DNA of 58,455 nucleotides from the NCBI RefSeq assembly GCF_003047265.1, contig NZ_PZYY01000015.1, forward strand, positions 1 to 58,455, in the 5' to 3' direction. The position numbers and the translations under genes are program-made. The stretch is from Nocardioides terrigena (GTDB taxonomy: Bacteria > Actinomycetota > Actinomycetes > Propionibacteriales > Nocardioidaceae). Shown one piece after another: positions 7,987-16,303 of this stretch; position 1 is the stretch's first letter, and the number at the start of each line of letters is the position of its first letter. The notes beneath the pieces are model-generated. The model did no database searches, had not been told where the DNA came from, and saw nothing but the letters and a program-made list of their open reading frames with translations.

Positions 7987-8262
7987 TCAGAAGAGGTAGC
8001 GCAGCCGGAGCACGGCGAAGACCACCGGCATCCCGAAGACCACGAGCATCGCCCACGCCGTGACCCGGTGCCACGGCTTGGAGGCGTCGAGGCGGCCACC
8101 GAAGTCCAGCAGGGCGCCCTCGACCGTGTGGTGCGTCAGACCCATCCGGCGCGCGTCCTCGGGGAGGTGCTGGCCCGGGAACCACATCGGCTCGGTGTCG
8201 TCGTCGTGGTCGTCGGGGTCCTCGTCGTACCACTCGTGGACGTCGCGGTCGGCACCCGGCAT
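7987..8262 (-). CDS. Small membrane protein, hypothetical
   Basis: 91 residues from the ATG at 8262 (MPGADRDVHEWYDEDPDD). A longer reading to 8334 would overlap the phoH start and is unlikely. The N-terminal half is acidic, with WFPGQHLPEDARRMGLTHHTVEGALLDFGG in the middle; the C-terminus is a single hydrophobic helix (about 65-85) ending in RLRYLF. Family not recognised. It is divergent from phoH across about 70 bases. Confidence 0.6.
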   Translation of the reverse strand: MPGADRDVHEWYDEDPDDHDDDTEPMWFPGQHLPEDARRMGLTHHTVEGALLDFGGRLDASKPWHRVTAWAMLVVFGMPVVFAVLRLRYLF

Positions 8263-8332
8263 GGGGACACCGTACTGGCGGAGGGGTTCTCGGTGGGCGC
8301 TCTCGCCCGCGCTCGCTAGCATGGACCCACCC

Positions 8333-9348
<1,016 letters not shown>

Positions 9349-9352
<4 letters not shown>

Positions 9353-9816
9353 GCATCGAGGTCCTCAACGAGTCCGAGCAGGAGCTCGACGTACGCCGGC
9401 TCTCCACGCTGTCGCGCTTCGTGATGGACAGGATGCGCGTCCACCCCCTCGCCGAGCTGTGCATCAAGGCGGTCGACGAGGACACCATCGCGCAGCTCAA
9501 CCGGCAGTGGATGGACAAGGACGGTCCCACCGACGTGCTCGCCTTCCCGATGGACGAGCTGCGCCCCGGCAAGGTCAACGAGGAGCCCGAGGAGGGGGTC
9601 CTCGGCGACCTCGTGCTGTGCCCGACCGTGGCGGAGCGCCAGGGGACGGAGGCCGGTCACGGCACCGTCGCCGAGATCGAGCTGCTCACCGTGCACGGCA
9701 TCCTCCACCTCCTCGGCTACGACCACGCCGAGCCCGCGGAGCACGAGGAGATGTTCGGCCTCCAGGCCCAGATCCTCGAGGAGTGGCGGGCCTCGGCCCC
9801 TGATCAGCCCCAGTGA
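9349..9816 (+). CDS. ybeY: Endoribonuclease YbeY
   Basis: 155 residues. The zinc-site signature HGILHLLGYDH is at residues 116-126, giving the three His ligands 116, 120 and 126. YbeY is a metallo-endoribonuclease needed for 16S rRNA 3'-end maturation and 70S quality control. It overlaps phoH by four bases (ATGA) and the following corC-like gene by GTGA, so its synthesis is tied to both. TDVLAFPMDE (61-70) is the usual conserved internal motif. Length is standard. Confidence 0.95.
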
Positions 9817-11123
9817 TCGGTGACATCTGGCTGCTGCTGGTGGCGGCCGCGCTCGTCGTGCTGGCCGGGCTCTTCTCCGCCGCCGACGCGGCCATCGGAG
9901 GCTTCTCGCGCGCCCGTGCCGAGGAGCTAGTCGCGGAGGGCGCGTCGGGCTCCAAGCGCCTGCTGACGATCCTCGACGACCCGGCCCGCTACCTCAACAC
10001 CGCGCTGCTGCTGCGGCTCCTGTGCGAGACCGCGGCCATCGTGCTCGTCGCCCTCTGGGTCCACGACCTGTACGACGGCGACTTCTGGCCGGCCTACGCC
10101 ACCGCCGTCGGGGCGATGCTGGTCGTGTCCTTCGTCGTCATCGGTGTCGCCCCGCGCACCGTGGGGCGCCAGCACGACCAGCGGGTCGCGACCCTGTCGG
10201 CCGGCCCGCTGTCCTTCGTGACGACCGTGCTCGGCCCGTTGCCCCGGCTGCTGATCCAGCTCGGCAACGCGATCACGCCCGGCAAGGGCTTCCGCGAGGG
10301 ACCGTTCTCCACCGAGACCGAGCTCCGCGAGCTCGTCGACCTCGCCGAGGCCTCGGCGGTCATCGAGTCGGGCGAGCGCAAGATGATCCACTCGGTCTTC
10401 GAGCTCGGCGACACCATCGCCCGCGAGGTGATGGTGCCCCGCACCGACGTCGTCTACATCGAGCGCTACAAGAACCTGCGCCAGACGATGTCGCTCTTCC
10501 TGCGCAGCGGCTTCTCCCGGGTGCCGGTCGTGGGGGAGAACCTCGACGACATCGTGGGCATCGCCTACCTCAAGGACCTGGTCCGGCGCGACTTCGAGCA
10601 GCCGGACGTCGAGTTCACCCAGCGCGTCGACGAGGTCATGCGACCGGTCTACTGGGTCCCCGAGTCCAAGCCGGTCGACGCCCTGCTGAGGGAGCTGCAG
10701 GCACGGCGCCAGCACATCGCGGTCGTCGTCGACGAGTACGGCGGCACCGCCGGCCTGATCACGATCGAGGACGTCCTGGAGGAGATCGTCGGCGAGATCA
10801 CCGACGAGTACGACGAGGAGGAGGCCGACGTCGAGTACCTCGAGGACGGCACCTACCGCGTCTCCTCGCGGTACCCGGTCGACGACCTCGACGAGCTGGT
10901 CGGCATCTCCGTGCACGACGAGGACGTCGACAGCGTGGGCGGGCTGATGGCCAAGCAGCTGGGTCGGGTCCCGATCCCCGGCTCGATCGTCGAGGCGCAC
11001 GGACTGCGCTTCGAGGCCGAGCGGGTGTCCGGGCGCCGCAACAAGATCGGCACGGTGCTCGTGAGCACGGTGTCCGAGCGCGACCACGAGGACCACGACG
11101 AGGAAGACCACGACGATGACTGA
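9813..11123 (+). CDS. Hemolysin-family / CorC-CNNM transporter-associated protein
   Basis: 436 residues from a GTG overlapping the ybeY stop. The N-terminal DUF21/CNNM membrane domain begins IGDIWLLLVAAALVVLAGLF and contains about three to four hydrophobic segments to residue 150. Two CBS motifs follow (about 205-335, including VMVPRTDVVYIE and VVDEYGGTAGLITIEDVLEEIVGEI), then the CorC/HlyC C-terminal domain and an acidic tail rich in Asp, Glu and His. CNNM/CorC proteins are linked to magnesium efflux or homeostasis. The name hemolysin is historical. Confidence 0.9.
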   Translation: MIGDIWLLLVAAALVVLAGLFSAADAAIGGFSRARAEELVAEGASGSKRLLTILDDPARYLNTALLLRLLCETAAIVLVALWVHDLYDGDFWPAYATAVGAMLVVSFVVIGVAPRTVGRQHDQRVATLSAGPLSFVTTVLGPLPRLLIQLGNAITPGKGFREGPFSTETELRELVDLAEASAVIESGERKMIHSVFELGDTIAREVMVPRTDVVYIERYKNLRQTMSLFLRSGFSRVPVVGENLDDIVGIAYLKDLVRRDFEQPDVEFTQRVDEVMRPVYWVPESKPVDALLRELQARRQHIAVVVDEYGGTAGLITIEDVLEEIVGEITDEYDEEEADVEYLEDGTYRVSSRYPVDDLDELVGISVHDEDVDSVGGLMAKQLGRVPIPGSIVEAHGLRFEAERVSGRRNKIGTVLVSTVSERDHEDHDEEDHDDD

Positions 11124-11442
11124 CGCCACCCTGCCCGCCGAGGACGCCAAGCTCGTGACCCTGGCCCGCGCCACCCGGGCTCGCACCGGTGCCGCGGAGG
11201 GAGCGGCGGTGCGCGACCTCGACGGGCGGACCTACGCGGCCGCCACCGTGGCGCTGGAGTCGTTGTCCCTGACCGCGCTCGAGGTCTGCGTCGCGATGGC
11301 GATCGCGTCGGGCTCGCGGGGTCTCGAGGCTGCGGTCGTGCTGACCGCGGCCGACGGGACGCCCGACCTGGCCGCGGTCCACGAGTTCGCCGGCGCCGAC
11401 GTCGTCGTGCACGTGGGCGACCACCGGGGGACGCTGCGGTGA
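11116..11442 (+). CDS. Degenerate cytidine deaminase-like protein
   Basis: 108 residues, overlapping the corC-like gene by eight bases. The beginning (ARATRARTGAAEGAAVRDLDGRTYAAATV) follows the opening of the cytidine deaminase fold, in which the substrate-binding strand normally reads GAAVRxxDGRxYxGxN. The catalytic His-Ala-Glu and the two zinc cysteines (PCxxC) are absent: at the expected places the sequence reads LESLSLTALEVC and no PC pair exists. It is therefore probably not a deaminase. Its place before era matches cdd in many Gram-positive operons, suggesting a retained non-catalytic member. Confidence 0.7.
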   Translation: MTDATLPAEDAKLVTLARATRARTGAAEGAAVRDLDGRTYAAATVALESLSLTALEVCVAMAIASGSRGLEAAVVLTAADGTPDLAAVHEFAGADVVVHVGDHRGTLR

Positions 11443-12215
11443 GCACCCGAGCCGCGACGTACGCCGCCCAGGTCCTGCGCCGCGAGCAGCTCTCGTCGCA
11501 CTTCGTGCGGCTGGTGCTCGGCGGGCCCGGTCTCGCGGACTTCACGTCGACCGGCGTGCCCGACGAGTGGGTGGCCCTCACTGTGCCCGGGCAGTTCCAG
11601 ACCCGCTACTACACCGTGCGGTCCTGGTCCGGCGGCGAGCTGGTGCTCGACGTCGTCGTGCACGAGACCGGCCTGGTGACCGAGTGGGCCTCCACGGACT
11701 GTGTCGGCGACACGGTGACCGTGAGCGCGCCCAAGGGCTCGTTCGCGATGCCGGACGACGCGGCCTGGCTGCTGCTCGTCGGCGACCTGACCGCGCTGCC
11801 GGCCATCGCCCGGATCATCGAGACGGTCTCGGCGCCCGTCACCGCGTGGGTGGAGACGCCGGACGAGCCGATCCGCGACTACGTGGCCGGCGACGTCACC
11901 TGGACGACGCCCCCCGCGGGCGTCGAGACCGCGACGGCTGACGTCGTCACCTCCATCGACTGGCCCGAGGGCGAGGGCTACTTCTGGATGGCGGGGGAGT
12001 CCGCCCAGATGCGGGCGATCCGCAAGCACCTGATGCGCGAGCGGGCGCTGCCGACGGCGGCGTACGACGTGATGGGCTACTGGCGCGGCGGGGGCCAGCA
12101 GCGACAGCCCCGTGCAGTGGATCCGGGACCCATCTGGCGCGCCGGCAAGGCGGCAGGGAAGAGTGACGAGCAGATCTGGGCCGACTACGACGCAGCGCGA
12201 GAGAAGATCGAATGA
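11439..12215 (+). CDS. Siderophore-interacting protein (FAD-binding reductase)
   Basis: 258 residues, coupled by GTGA to the deaminase-like gene. The N-terminal beta-barrel FAD domain contains the flavin-binding RYYTVRSW, and the C-terminal NAD(P)H domain ends with YFWMAGESAQMRAIRKHLM and YDVMGYWRGG, which are hallmarks of the SIP (ViuB-like) family. These enzymes reduce ferric siderophores in the cytoplasm to release iron. No siderophore genes are nearby; it sits inside the phoH-era operon, so a broader ferric-reductase or housekeeping redox role is possible. Confidence 0.85.
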   Translation: MSTRAATYAAQVLRREQLSSHFVRLVLGGPGLADFTSTGVPDEWVALTVPGQFQTRYYTVRSWSGGELVLDVVVHETGLVTEWASTDCVGDTVTVSAPKGSFAMPDDAAWLLLVGDLTALPAIARIIETVSAPVTAWVETPDEPIRDYVAGDVTWTTPPAGVETATADVVTSIDWPEGEGYFWMAGESAQMRAIRKHLMRERALPTAAYDVMGYWRGGGQQRQPRAVDPGPIWRAGKAAGKSDEQIWADYDAAREKIE

Positions 12216-13201
12216 GCAACGAGCACGACAAGGACTTCGACGTCAGTGGCGTCGAGCCGGCCGGACCGATCTACGGCACCCGGCCGGAGGGGTTCCGCAG
12301 CGGCTTCGCGAGCTTCGTCGGACGTCCCAACGCCGGCAAGTCGACGCTGACCAACGCGCTGGTGGGCAGCAAGATCGTCATCACCTCCTCCAAGCCGCAG
12401 ACGACCCGCACCGTCGTGCGCGGCATCGTGCACCGGGCCGACGGCCAGCTGATCCTCGTCGACACCCCCGGCCTGCACCGTCCGCGGACGCTGCTCGGGG
12501 AGCGCCTCAACGACCTCGTGAAGACGACCTGGGCCGAGGTCGACGTGGTCGCGGTCTGCTTCCCGGCCAACGAGAAGATCGGTCCCGGCGACCGGTTCAT
12601 CGTCAAGGAGCTCGGCAAGGTGCGCCGCACCATCAAGATCGCGGTGGCGACCAAGACCGACCTGGTCACGCCCGAGGAGCTGGGCGAGCACCTGCTCGAC
12701 ATCGCCAAGCTGGGTGCCGAGACCGACACCGAGTGGGCCGAGATCGTGCCGGTCTCCGCCGTCTCCGGCGACCAGGTCGGACTGCTCGCGGACCTGCTCC
12801 TCGCGCAGCTGCCGGAGGGGCCGCCGCTCTACCCCGACGGCGACCTGACCGACGCGCCCGAGGAGATCCTCGTCGCCGAGCTGATCCGCGAGGCCGCGCT
12901 CGAGGGCGTGCGCGACGAGCTCCCGCACTCCATCGCCGTCGTGGTCGAGGAGATGAACCTCCGCGAGGGCCGCGACGACGACAAGCCGCTGCTCGACATC
13001 TACGCCAACCTCTACGTCGAGCGCGACTCGCAGAAGGGGATCATGATCGGCCACAAGGGCGCCCGCCTGCGCGAGGTCGGCACCGCCGCCCGCAAGCAGA
13101 TCGAGTCGCTCCTCGGCACGCCGGTCTACCTCGACCTGCACGTCAAGATCGCCAAGGACTGGCAGCGCGACCCGCGTCAGCTCCGCAAGCTCGGCTTCTG
13201 A
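12212..13201 (+). CDS. era: GTPase Era
   Basis: 329 residues from an ATG overlapping the previous stop by ATGA. GTPase motifs: G1 GRPNAGKS at 37-44, G3 DTPG at 84-87, G4 TKTD at 147-150. The C-terminal KH domain contains MIGHKGARLREVGTAARKQIE in the usual place. Era binds the 3' end of 16S rRNA and is required for 30S assembly. An extra 25 or so residues precede the GTPase domain, common in actinobacterial Era. Last gene of the operon that also encodes YbeY and PhoH, which act on the same rRNA. Confidence 0.96.
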   Translation: MSNEHDKDFDVSGVEPAGPIYGTRPEGFRSGFASFVGRPNAGKSTLTNALVGSKIVITSSKPQTTRTVVRGIVHRADGQLILVDTPGLHRPRTLLGERLNDLVKTTWAEVDVVAVCFPANEKIGPGDRFIVKELGKVRRTIKIAVATKTDLVTPEELGEHLLDIAKLGAETDTEWAEIVPVSAVSGDQVGLLADLLLAQLPEGPPLYPDGDLTDAPEEILVAELIREAALEGVRDELPHSIAVVVEEMNLREGRDDDKPLLDIYANLYVERDSQKGIMIGHKGARLREVGTAARKQIESLLGTPVYLDLHVKIAKDWQRDPRQLRKLGF

Positions 13202-13232
13202 GCGGCCCGTCCGCTCACCGCGAGGTCCGCAC

Positions 13233-13715
13233 TCACGGGTGTCGGCGGAGCAGCTCGATCCGGAGGTCGGACCCCTCGCGCAGCGGCGTCCACTCGCCGG
13301 TCGGGACGAAGCCCTGCTGCTCGTAGAGCCGGCGGGCGGTGTCGTTGCCGTCCGTGACGTGCAGCTCGACCGTGGTCGCCCCGCGGGTGCGGGCGTGCTC
13401 GACGAGCCAGCCCAGCAGGGCGCGGGCATGACCGTGGCCCCGGGCCTCGGGGGCGGTCCACATCCCCCAGACCATCATCCGGTCGGGGTCCTCGGGCAGG
13501 TGCCAGCCGGCGCCCATGGCGACGAGGCGGTCCTCGTCGCGCACCGCCAGGATCGGGTCGCCCTGGTCGAGCCGGGCCTTCCAGGCCTCGTCGGCCTGTC
13601 CCTCGGCGTCGCTCAGGGTCATCCCGAAGGCGGTGGGTGCGTCCGCCAGCGCCCGCAGGCGGATCTCCCGGAACTCCTGCCAGTCGTCGGGCCCGAGCCG
13701 CTCGATGGTCGCCAT
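13233..13715 (-). CDS. GNAT family N-acetyltransferase
   Basis: 160 residues from the ATG at 13715. A typical single GNAT domain: MWTAPEARGHGHARALLGWL holds the acetyl-CoA pyrophosphate-binding motif A, and ELHVTDGNDTARRLYEQQGF is motif B. The substrate cannot be inferred. It converges on era with 31 bases between the stops and has no operon partner. Confidence 0.88.
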   Translation of the reverse strand: MATIERLGPDDWQEFREIRLRALADAPTAFGMTLSDAEGQADEAWKARLDQGDPILAVRDEDRLVAMGAGWHLPEDPDRMMVWGMWTAPEARGHGHARALLGWLVEHARTRGATTVELHVTDGNDTARRLYEQQGFVPTGEWTPLREGSDLRIELLRRHP

Positions 13716-13887
13716 GGGCGTGAGCCTGCCAAACGGCGGGGGTCCGGGCCACCGAATTCGGACGGACGTGTCCCCCCGTGCTGCCGGTCCAGACTGTGCG
13801 TGGAAGCACCGACGAGAGGCGCCGGACCGTGCATCCACGCACACTCGACGCGACTGCTTGCCGCTCGATCGGCGAGCGCGGCGAGGA

Positions 13888-14733
13888 TCAGACCGGGACC
13901 CAGCAGATGCCGTACCGCTGACCCGCCTCCCACTGGTCCTGGGTGGGGCGCTCCTCCGACCACGTGAAGTCCAGCGGGTCGTCCGCCTGAGCGCGCGCCG
14001 CCGAGCGACAGGGCGACTGCATCCGCGACGCCGCCTGGGCGGCGGTGGGGTAGGCCGACCCCGGCAGGTCCACGGTCGAGATCGCCCGCCATGCGGGGGT
14101 GCCGACGCTGCAGACGACGCGCTCGAAGGACGCCGCGCCGGGATCGGCGGTGCCACACATGTCGAAGCGGTCCGACGACGCGACCAGGCCCTGCGAGTCC
14201 GGCGGGAGGGGGAGCAGCTCCTCGGCGGAGGCGAGGGCGACGACGTCGCAGCGGAACCAGTCGGCCGCGGCGGCCGCGTCCTCCACCGACGGGGTGAACC
14301 ACACCGGCTGCACCATGCTCAGGCGACGGTCCTGGACCGAGCCGCCCACGTGCTCACCGAGCAGCCCGGTGCAGGTCCGGGCGACCTCGGCCTGGACGTC
14401 CGGGGAGTCGACCGCCCGCAGGTGCCCGTCGCTCACCAGGTCGAGGCGGCCGATCTTGAAGGTCTGCGCCGTGTGTCGCTGCCCGCAGGGCACGTCGGCG
14501 CCTGCGACGACCGGCGCGATCGCCTGGTCGTACGTCAGGAGGTGGCAGCCGTCCTTGGTCGGCCGCTCCGGCTGGACGACCGCCGTCGGCGACTGTGACG
14601 AGGGGGAGGCTGTCGAGGCGGAGGGGGACGACGAGGGCGACGACGTGGGGGAGGACGGCGAGCCGCTGCACCCCGTGGCGGCGATGCCCAGGACGGTCGC
14701 GAGGACGGCGGAGACGAGCCCGCGGTGCGCCAT
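13888..14733 (-). CDS. Septum-formation family lipoprotein
   Basis: 281 residues from an ATG. A signal peptide ends with a lipobox-like IAATGC, then a Ser/Pro/Thr linker (about 23-55). The body has paired segments with conserved cysteines (CHLLTYDQAI, VPCGQRHTAQTFKIG, CTGLLGEHVGG, FRCDVVAL) in the pattern of the Septum_form domain found in mycobacterial and Nocardioides lipoproteins. Despite the family name, a role in division is not firmly established. A weak hairpin (CGCTCG/CGAGCG, 13861-13877) just past its stop could be the terminator. Confidence 0.72.
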   Translation of the reverse strand: MAHRGLVSAVLATVLGIAATGCSGSPSSPTSSPSSSPSASTASPSSQSPTAVVQPERPTKDGCHLLTYDQAIAPVVAGADVPCGQRHTAQTFKIGRLDLVSDGHLRAVDSPDVQAEVARTCTGLLGEHVGGSVQDRRLSMVQPVWFTPSVEDAAAAADWFRCDVVALASAEELLPLPPDSQGLVASSDRFDMCGTADPGAASFERVVCSVGTPAWRAISTVDLPGSAYPTAAQAASRMQSPCRSAARAQADDPLDFTWSEERPTQDQWEAGQRYGICWVPV

Positions 14734-14748
14734 ACCCTGTCCGTCCGT

Positions 14749-15234
14749 TCAGTCGCTCAACAGCGCGGCGATCGTACCGCCGAGCTCGTACGCCGCCGCG
14801 CGCTCGGCGTCGCCGACCTCGCCGAGGACCTCGAGCACCGGGGCGGACCGCTGCCACGGCAGCGCACCGACGATGGACTCCACCGACCGCACTGCGCCGG
14901 TCGTGTCGTAGCGGCCGTGCACCCACAACCCGAACGGCCGCCGGCCGCCGGTGCCGCCGGAGGCGGACCCGTCGTCGGTCAGCGCGCCGCCGGCCTCGAG
15001 GAAGATCGTGTCGAAGAAGTGCTTGAGCGCCCCGGACATGTAGGCGAAGTTGGCCGTCGTCCCGAGGAGGTAGCCGTCGGCGCCGAGGACGTCCTCGGCA
15101 GTGGTCGCCAGCGCCTCCCGCTCGACGACCTCGACGCCGCGGATCGTGTCGTCGCGAGCCCCCGCCAGCACCGCCTCGGTCAGCGACCGCACCAGCGGCG
15201 TGGGGGAGTGGTGGACGACGAGCAGGCGAGCCAT
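14749..15234 (-). CDS. Flavodoxin-like NAD(P)H-dependent oxidoreductase
   Basis: 161 residues. The N-terminus LLVVHHSPTPLVRSLTEAVLAGA follows the flavodoxin FMN phosphate-binding loop pattern, and YLLGTTANFAYMSGALKHFFDT matches the second FMN-binding segment of WrbA/NADPH-dependent FMN reductase-like proteins. A likely FMN-dependent reductase, electron acceptor unknown. It is followed after 15 bases by the septum-formation lipoprotein gene on the same strand, so the two may be co-transcribed. Confidence 0.82.
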   Translation of the reverse strand: MARLLVVHHSPTPLVRSLTEAVLAGARDDTIRGVEVVEREALATTAEDVLGADGYLLGTTANFAYMSGALKHFFDTIFLEAGGALTDDGSASGGTGGRRPFGLWVHGRYDTTGAVRSVESIVGALPWQRSAPVLEVLGEVGDAERAAAYELGGTIAALLSD

Positions 15235-15328
15235 GGGCCGAGGCTACGGCGCCGGTCGCAGCGCCCGCGCAAGGGACGGGCCGATCGAGGGGCGACGCCG
15301 GGGCCCACGAGGAGTAGCGTGGTACGGC

Positions 15329-16087
15329 ATGGGCTTCGACGTGCCCGGCGAGGCGTACGACCGGTTCATGGGGCGCTACTCGCGTCCCCTCGCCGGGATG
15401 CTCGCCGACTGGCTCGAGGTCTCCGAGGGCCAGCGGGCGCTCGACGTCGGGTGCGGCCCGGGCGCCCTGACCGGCCACCTCGTCGAGCGGCTCGGCGCAG
15501 CGCAGGTGGCGGCGGTGGATCCGTCGCCGACCTTCGTCGAGGCGTGCCGGTCCCGCTTCCCCGGCGTCGACGTCCGGGAGGGCACGGCCGAGGCGTTGCC
15601 GTACGACGACGGGTCCTTCGACGTCGCCGGCTCCTGCCTGGTCGTCCACTTCATGCAGGACCCGGTCGGCGGGCTCGCAGAGATGGCCCGCGTCACCCGC
15701 GCCGGCGGCCGGGTGGGCGCGACGGTGTGGGACCTGCACGGCCGGCGCGAGCCGATGGCCCCGTTGTGGGGCGCACTGGAGGAGATCGACCCCGACCACC
15801 CGGGCGAGCGGAGGCTGCCCGGCGGGGCGGAGGGCCAGCTGGTGGCCATCCTGGAGGGAGCGGGCGTGCGCGACGTCGAGGGCGCCGAGATGGCCGTGAC
15901 CGTCACCCACCCGACCTTCGAGGAGTGGTGGGAGCCCTACCTCCACGGGGTCGGCCCGGTGGGCGAGTCCGTCGCGGCCCTGGGCCCGGTCCGCCGTGAG
16001 CAGCTGCGGGCGACATGCCGTGAACGCCTCGGGGACGGTCCGTTCGACCTCACCGCGGTCGCGTTCGCGGCCCGCGGCCGCGCCTGA
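15329..16087 (+). CDS. Class I SAM-dependent methyltransferase
   Basis: 252 residues from an ATG eight bases after a TAGCGT -10-like element. The SAM-binding motif I DVGCGPG is at 39-45, with the acidic residue of motif II in VDPSPTFVEAC and motif IV around DGSFDVAGSCLVVHFM. This is a Methyltransf_11/UbiE-type enzyme; the substrate could be a small molecule or lipid and is not inferable. It is divergent from the flavodoxin-like gene. Confidence 0.87.
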   Translation: MGFDVPGEAYDRFMGRYSRPLAGMLADWLEVSEGQRALDVGCGPGALTGHLVERLGAAQVAAVDPSPTFVEACRSRFPGVDVREGTAEALPYDDGSFDVAGSCLVVHFMQDPVGGLAEMARVTRAGGRVGATVWDLHGRREPMAPLWGALEEIDPDHPGERRLPGGAEGQLVAILEGAGVRDVEGAEMAVTVTHPTFEEWWEPYLHGVGPVGESVAALGPVRREQLRATCRERLGDGPFDLTAVAFAARGRA

Positions 16088-16190
16088 GCGTCGTACGCCG
16101 GTGCTCGACGTCGTACGTCGTGGGCGTGGCGTCTCACGGCGGGAGGACGGGGAGGCGCACACAACGGGACCGGGCTACGCTGGACGCATC

Positions 16191-16232
16191 ATGACGCGCA
16201 GCCTCCTTCTTCGCTGCCGCAGCGAGGCCTGA
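16191..16232 (+). CDS. leuL: Leucine leader peptide
   Basis: A 13-residue frame, MTRSLLLRCRSEA, with three consecutive Leu codons (CTC CTT CTT, 16203-16211), ends 71 bases upstream of leuA. Two of the three are CTT, unusual in such GC-rich DNA, as expected of regulatory Leu codons. A -10-like TACGCT (16176-16181) lies nine bases before its ATG, so the leader is probably translated from a nearly leaderless transcript. Downstream segments can form alternative hairpins, giving classical leucine-dependent attenuation. Confidence 0.78.
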   Translation: MTRSLLLRCRSEA

Positions 16233-16300
16233 CCCAGCCGGCCTCCTCGCTGCGGAGAGCGTGCTGTGCACCGGCGCCCGTCACCAGCGACATCGAGGAC
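16211..16300 (+). promoter_or_regulatory. leuA attenuator with alternative hairpins
   Basis: Segment A TCGCTG (16211-16216) pairs with CAGCGA (16220-16225). The overlapping segment B CCGCAGCGAGG (16217-16227) is the exact complement of segment C CCTCGCTGCGG (16245-16255). C can instead pair with CAGCG (16285-16289) or with CGAGG (16294-16298), the latter being the leuA ribosome-binding site. Ribosome stalling at the Leu codons would block A, favour B:C and leave the ribosome site free. No poly-U follows, so control of translation seems likelier than termination. Confidence 0.65.
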
Positions 16301-16303
16301 CTC

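Noticed and set aside
13716..13887. Possible small gene between the GNAT and septum-formation genes
   Set aside because: No start with a ribosome site, no recognisable domain; only a weak hairpin is visible.
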